From Adiantum capillus-veneris (taxonomy: Eukaryota; Streptophyta; Polypodiopsida; Polypodiales; Pteridaceae): a DNA stretch of 64,000 nucleotides. The DNA lies in the NCBI GenBank assembly GCA_014529385.2, contig CM043946.1:35802558-35866557 (forward strand). The letters are read 5' to 3'. How positions within the stretch are numbered: the stretch's first letter is position 1; every line of letters starts with the position of its first letter. The position numbers and the translations under genes were made by a program. Shown here piece after piece: positions 58,561-64,000 of this stretch. The notes under the pieces are model-generated. The model saw only the letters and a program-made list of their open reading frames with translations. It ran no database searches and had not been told where the DNA came from.

Positions 58561-60240
58561 TACCAAAGGAAATGCCTTTTGCTAGTTTTAATACTGCATG
58601 CCAAGGTATGGCTCCTAGTAGTCATGGCTGCATGGCTTGTCTAAACCTCTAGTGTAGATCAAGAGGCTAGAACAAGGTGTTGTTGAACGCTCTCTCTTTC
58701 AAGGGAAAGAAAATCTTTCAAGCGCACGGCTCCACGCATTGGATACATCATTATTTCTTGTAGCTCTTGGCAAGGCCAATTCTCTATGAAATTTTGACAA
58801 GGTTAATTCTTTTCTGCTTTGACATATGTATGTCAAAAAGGAACACTTGTTAGTTACGAGCACTCGGGATACGTTTTGTCTCATCTTTTTGATGAACTTA
58901 TGCAAAGCGAGGCTTCTCTCAGGACATTTGATTTTCTCTTGGAGATCATATGACCCAAGCCACAATGGCATGTAGGGTACATTTGATAGCTCTCAATTTC
59001 TCAGTATATACAGCTACGAGCCACCTTCAAGCGACAACTACTCGTCTCCAAAGGGTGACTAGAGCTTTGCTAGACTTTATGTGAAGCAAATCTTCTCTTA
59101 TGTGCAAAGGTATTATCGATTGACTTTAGATCATCAATAATGGAACACATCTTTAGCACTATGTGGATATAAGCTCACAATTTTTGCAACGACAAACTGT
59201 GGTGTATCCAGACGAGTGTAATCATGCAAGGCACGTATAACAAAAGCTCACATGGTTGAGACTGTCATTGAAGCCAAGAGCTTATTATTCTATTTTTTTC
59301 TTGGTATGCATGGCATACTAGTATGATGGCCGTACAACACCCATCATTGCATATGCTTCCTCTATAGCACTAGTTACTCTGTCAAGGACAAGGTAAGTGG
59401 TTCAAGATGTGCCTTATGGTACCTCTCTCTACAAGAGCATTGTATAAGCACACTATTGCATGCTTATTGGATAAGCTATTACACATACATAGTCTACACT
59501 GGAGTATATGCAAGGGGCATACAACACATTAGAATAAGGGGTTTCCATAGCCTCGCATTCTCTCATTCTCTCTCTTTCCAACTTCTCTGCGGGAAAGGTG
59601 AAACTAGGCATGATTTTATAGAAATCTTTCTATGTCCATACGATAACAGGAAGGGCTAAGAGCCATCTATTGCCACCTATTTTGGAATGGCTAAGAGCCA
59701 TCGGTTTGTAATCCATCAGTGATTGCTTTCAAGATCGAACAATTCTATTCAGTTGAGTACCCCTCAATTCTAATGGACAAGCAAGAGTCTTGCCATTAGC
59801 AATTTTTTGGGTGTTATTTTAGCACTACACACTTTGAGTGTGAAATCAAGTTGAGTTTTTGAACATCTTAAACTCGTCAGGGCTTATCTCTACCAAGGTG
59901 TATAGAAGAAGCCAACATTTCAAGCAGCATGGGTGTTCACAAAAACCCAAGATTATGGACGATCTAGAAAAGATCTAGTTGTGAATACGATTCCAACTTC
60001 AATGGATATCCTATTTTATCTATAGCCCTAAGAGTATCTATATGAGTCTAGTTTTGGGACAAGACCCAACCCATGATTACTAAATCACTTATTAAAAGTG
60101 ATGGTCAATTCTTGGAATCTTCACACTTTCACTTTCAAGGAAAGAAGTCCATAAGCTGCCAAGGGCTCATGGATAATTTCAACTTCCAAAGTTGAATTAA
60201 GATACTGTTGGCTACTAGCTGAGCAGTTTTCATACAAAAG
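58561..60240. other. Unassigned stretch between two gypsy fragments
   Basis: No RNase H or HHCC region is recognised where one would be expected. A TGTTGTTGAACG at about 58677 could be an LTR start, but no matching end or target duplication was found. Confidence 0.35.
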
Positions 60241-61494
60241 TCTACTCACTCACTTCGTGAGAAAGTCATGTATGAATCCTATGATCCTCCCTATGCGGGG
60301 CATCAAGGAATTCAACCTACTCTTTGAGGAGTAGAAACATATTTCTATTGGCCTACCATGAAAGTGGATGTACAAGAGTATGTTTCAAAATGTGTGATAT
60401 GCCAAAAGACCAAGTATGATAGAGGGAAGCAACCTGGATTACTTCAGCCATTGTCCATTCTTAATTCACCATGGGAAAGTATATCCATAGATTTTATCTT
60501 TGGACTACACAAGTCTATCCATGGCAGTACGGGAATATGGACAATAGTCGACATGTTTAGCAAGAAAGCACACTTTATTCCTGTCAAAAAGACTATTAAG
60601 GCACACCAAATTGCAACCCTCTTCATATCACATATTTTCAAGCACCATGGATTTCCAATATCCATTGTGTGAGATAGAGATCCTAGAATGACTAGTATCT
60701 TTTGGAATTGTCTCTTTGAAAATCTAGGTACAAGATTGAATTTCTCTTTGGCCTATCACCCACAAATGGATGGCCAAATTAGTGAGATAGCCAATCTTAC
60801 AATTCTTGATCTACTAAGACTTGTGTTATAGAAGTAGATCTATACTCACAATGGGAGAAGTACTTACCTCTTGTAGAGTATGTGTACATTAATACTATCC
60901 ATACTACTACGAGAAAGGCACCTTTTGAGATCATAGAGGGAAGACCAAAAAGACCCTTGCTACTTAAAATACATGAGAAGGTCTTCGCTCCCGATGAGTA
61001 TAGTTGTGACCCACAAGAATATTTCCAAAAGATTAAGGAGGCTATATCCATCTCTCAAGAAAGGCAAAAAGATATTGCCGATAAGCACAAGAGGGCCAGG
61101 ATTGGGTCTTACTCAAGTTTCCCAAGGCTTGATTGAGGCAAACAATACGGGCTATCAAAAGTATTATGCTAAATTAGCAAAAAGATACTATGGTCCCTTT
61201 CAAATCTTGAAGCCAATCAATGACATGGCTTATCAGCTCAATTTGCCCAACCATTGGCTCATACACAATGCTTTTCATGTGAGCCTACTCAAGCCTTACA
61301 AAGGAGAGCCACCAACAAACCCAATTATTGAAGACCCCCCAGAAATTCAAGATCAAGAAGAGGTGCCACAACCCGAAGCTATCCGACAGTATCTTATTAA
61401 GTTCAAAAATTATCCTTTTGAAGATGCTAGATGGATGGAAGCAATACAACTTAAGGATATTATGAACCTTGTCAATGCTTACATGCTACATTAG
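60240..61494 (+). pseudogene. Chromovirus-type integrase with chromodomain-like tail
   Basis: From about 60250: H-Q-G-I-Q-P-T-L (stop) and Y-F-Y-W-P-T-M, C-V-I-C-Q-K-T-K, the HHCC end; I-S-I-D-F-I-F-G-L and I-V-D-M-F-S-K-K-A-H; then D-R-D-P-R-M-T-S after a stop at 60670-60672 in place of Ser; A-Y-H-P-Q-M-D-G-Q-I, where the usual Glu follows after S. Further frames contain L-A-K-R-Y-Y-G-P-F-Q-I and H-V-S-L-L-K-P-Y, then Y-L-I-K-F-K-N-Y-P-F-E-D-A-R-W, a chromodomain-like end that in chromoviruses directs insertion to marked chromatin. At least three frame breaks. Confidence 0.8.
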
Positions 61495-62114
61495 AGGAAG
61501 CAAATGTAAATTTTTCTTTTAAACGATCGATGTTTTTGTCTTATAAGACTAATTCTCTTTTTATTGTGCACAAATTTAAGTAGTATGCATGCTTAGAATC
61601 ATGTTTATGACGACGACGTCTCTCAAACACCTAGTAAGATTTTTCACTCTACTTTGGGAGAATGAAATGGACTCAAGAGCAGACATGCTTGTGACAGCTA
61701 AGTCTCCCAAGCCCCAAATGGATTAGTCATCCATCTTGGAATGACGTCGTAGGGTAAAAATGGATCCTCTACCCGCTAAAAAACATAGACTGATGACTAA
61801 GGCTTTATCTCTTGTACCTCATAGTCGACGATGACTATGATTTCAAGAGAGAGGTAATGTCTTTCCCAAATGATTTTCTCATATTAAATTGACCATTTAA
61901 TGTGAGAGAATAAACGGGAACAAGAGTTAGAATATGGACATGTGCTTATGGATCTATCTCAGCATGAGACCAAAGTCAATGGGTCCAAATGAGAGATGGT
62001 ATGTCACAGAGAAATACTAGCTAATGGAGCTTGAAAGACCTCAGAGTTATCTTCATTAAAGACCTCCAAAGGTTAGTGTTAAGAGTCCTTAGACCTAGGA
62101 CCTTAGGCAAGCTA
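61495..62114. other. Sequence downstream of the chromovirus integrase
   Basis: No ORF. A purine stretch AAGAGAGAGG at 61845-61854 followed by TAATGTCTTT may be a polypurine tract and LTR start, but the LTR end was not found. Confidence 0.3.
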
Positions 62115-62292
62115 GGTTTGAGCTTGAGGTGGAAACCCGGCCCAAGCTTGAGGTGCTTGTTGTCTAAGGTGCTTGAGGTGCTTGTCGTGCTTTCTGACTA
62201 AGGTGCTTAAGGTTCTTGTCATGCTTTATGATTAAGGTGCTTGAAATGCTTAAGGTACTTGGGGCCTAAGGTGCTTGAGGTACTTGAAGTCA
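62115..62292. repeat. Short-motif minisatellite
   Basis: AAGGTGCTTGAGGTGCTTG-like motifs repeat irregularly, with a larger unit of about 35 bp. Confidence 0.75.
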
Positions 62293-62683
62293 AAGCAAGG
62301 CCTACAAAGGAAGGGTCGATCCATGAGAGTAGGGGATGGGGTTGAGTGACCACTCCCTCATCCGAAGGGCACCTCTTGCTCAAAGAGGCAAAAGGGACAC
62401 ATGTCAAGCCCCTAGCTAGGTTTCCCTCATGGTGTGCCTAAAGCATATTGGTTGACCCTTAGAGAGGTCCAATGATAATTTACCTAATTAAATTAATTGT
62501 TTAAGCATTTATCAAGCCCTCTTTCTCAAAGGGGAAGAGAGGACACTTGTCCAGGGGCTACCTCTATTGCTAGTTGTGACCAAGGGTGATTAGCTAGTCT
62601 TGAGAGAGCCAATGAGCCACAAGCACGAGCTAGAAGAGGGGTCGACTATGCAAGTAGAGAACTAGCTTGACTTGGGTATACTC

Positions 62684-62684
<1 letters not shown>

Positions 62685-62736
<52 letters not shown>

Positions 62737-62770
62737 ACACACACACATGTGTATACACACACACACACAC
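62685..62770. repeat. Poly-C (38 nt) followed by (CA)n
   Basis: Pure C from 62685 to 62722, then CA repeats around a TGTGTATACACACA inverted repeat. Confidence 0.95.
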
Positions 62771-63833
62771 TCACACACTCATTGTGTGAAGTGCTAAGTG
62801 CAAGAACTTCATCTCCTTCTTCAAGCTTGTTGAGAAGTTGAGAGCCTACACCAACACTCTTGGCTATGGAATGCAAATCTAACCAAGATCCATGCTTCCA
62901 TGCTTAAGCTTGTCATCTTATTCATGATCATTACTATGTGATTATGCTATGCTAAGAAACAAGAGTGATGATAAGTAATGAGCTATTTAGTTATCGTAAG
63001 AATGCTTCTTTTTTCTCTTCCCTGCCCTCATTCCCTCCTGGCTCTCTCCACCTTCGAAGGTGTTTGAGGTATTGGAACTGAGGTTGGGGACAAGTTAAAG
63101 CTTTCATTTAGCTAAGTTACAGGCATAATTGTGGTGCATGAAGCTCTCTATCTTCATTGCACCATCAAGGTCTCAAGGAACACAAAGCTTGTATTATACC
63201 AAGTCTCTCTTTATGGGAGCATTTATAATACAAAAGCCTTTTGGAGGGGGGACTGACTCCACATAAATCGGGTCCTCAACTGTTGTCAAGTTCTCTAATT
63301 CTCTCTCTTGCAAAGCATTGTTCATGCCAAGTTAATTAATTATCATGGTGATGCTTCTACATCTAATCAAGTTCACCCTCTATTTCTCAAAGTAGTCTCA
63401 TAAATACGCTCGCTATAGTTCTCTTAATTCCTCTATTCTCAATGTTCATAGGCCATTTTCATTACAATCCGTGAAACACTACAATTTGTTGCGTACCATC
63501 TATGTAGTGAGGGGCAATGGAAGAGCAAGACACGACAAATTCATATGCTTTGATATCAACCTCTATGACTTGCACCATGCCATTTAGTTGATCTATTGAA
63601 GGGGAGACCAAAAAGGTGGGACGAGATATTTAAGTTGCACAAGGTCCAAAGGACTTTTAGAAACATAGCAAAACTACTCAGCTTTCCATGAAAACCAAAA
63701 CAAAAAAACCATTTCAAGTAAATGCAATCCTCTTAAATAAGAGGAAAGATAAGCTCTGTTGTATGGTTGGGTGCGTTCAACCACTCTCCTCTCACCTTGC
63801 GAGTAGCCTAAGGGCCCCCAATGTTGGCATCGT
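62771..63833. other. Unassigned stretch
   Basis: No recognisable gene or repeat. Confidence 0.4.
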
Positions 63834-63851
63834 CATCTCTCTCTCTCTCTC

Positions 63852-63884
<33 letters not shown>
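63834..63884. repeat. (CT)n then poly-C (32 nt)
   Basis: CT to 63852 then pure C to 63884; another short CT tract is at 63911-63927. The rest to the window end is unassigned. Confidence 0.95.
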
Positions 63885-63888
<4 letters not shown>

Positions 63889-64000
63889 ACCACTCTCTCT
63901 TTTTCTTTAATCTCTCTCTCTCTCTCTAGTAGACAACAGTTCACTCTTTTGACCATAACTCGCTCATTTGAACTCCGATTTAGGTTATCTATAGCCTCAA

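Noticed and set aside
58699-58971. 90-codon minus-strand frame
   Set aside because: No recognised domain; it lies in decayed sequence between gypsy fragments, and I could not tie it to any element.

Overview
The window is a stretch of eukaryotic, almost certainly land-plant, nuclear DNA made nearly entirely of nested transposable elements and microsatellites; I see no confident host gene. Plant origin is inferred from Ty3/gypsy elements primed by tRNA-Asp, small Ty1/copia elements with an initiator-Met-type primer site, a chromodomain-type integrase, and a plant-style FCP1-like HAD phosphatase. Dense (CT/GA)n, (CA/GT)n and poly-C tracts are striking. A fern, lycophyte or bryophyte is possible, but the sequence alone does not fix the species.

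Layout: 1-273 is the integrase tail of a gypsy element. 340-1740 is a compound microsatellite field. 2034-2353 and 21484-21938 look like two halves of one older LTR, split by a giant (19.1 kb) Ty3/gypsy element at 2354-21483. That element has 951/1005-bp LTRs that differ at about eight positions outside a GA tract, a perfect GAGCC target duplication, a tRNA-Asp primer site and a polypurine tract. Its coding order is unusual: long N-terminal domain, gag, two CX2CX3HX4C knuckles, protease, RT, RNase H, two HHCC zinc domains, integrase, a second protease-like domain, a W-repeat tail, a long non-coding zone, then a 1,091-codon coiled-coil 3' ORF. Nine copies of a 24-bp palindrome lie only in the two leaders, ahead of gag and ahead of the 3' ORF.

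21.9-26.8 kb is a minus-strand gypsy relic that lacks RT and RNase H. Its gag is cut by a 26.8-32.7 kb unit rich in GGTAC/GTACC motifs. This unit carries a broken FCP1-like phosphatase (+) and a degenerate DDE-like transposon protein (-). Next come a Z-DNA-prone CA/GA tract, a 5'-truncated copia (33.5-35.2 kb), a foldback repeat, a possible small promoter-bearing ORF (36.6-37.2 kb) and microsatellites.

38.8-45.3 kb is a second copia (TSD CTTTG). Its 3' LTR is split by a 1.48-kb solo-LTR-like insert (TSD CTGT), and the copia itself sits in the 5' LTR of a gypsy relic (PBS 45882) related to the giant element. 49.4-50.2 kb is a minus-strand integrase relic. 53.0-57.0 kb is a complete but decayed minus-strand copia (TSD GTTAG) inside another gypsy relic (protease and RT at 57.0-58.6 kb). 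60.2-61.5 kb is a chromovirus integrase with a chromodomain-like tail. The remainder is simple repeats and unassigned sequence. Almost every coding region is broken by stops or frameshifts; in the giant element the frameshifts fall in homopolymer runs, so part of the damage could be consensus error. All alignments and counts here were made by eye.
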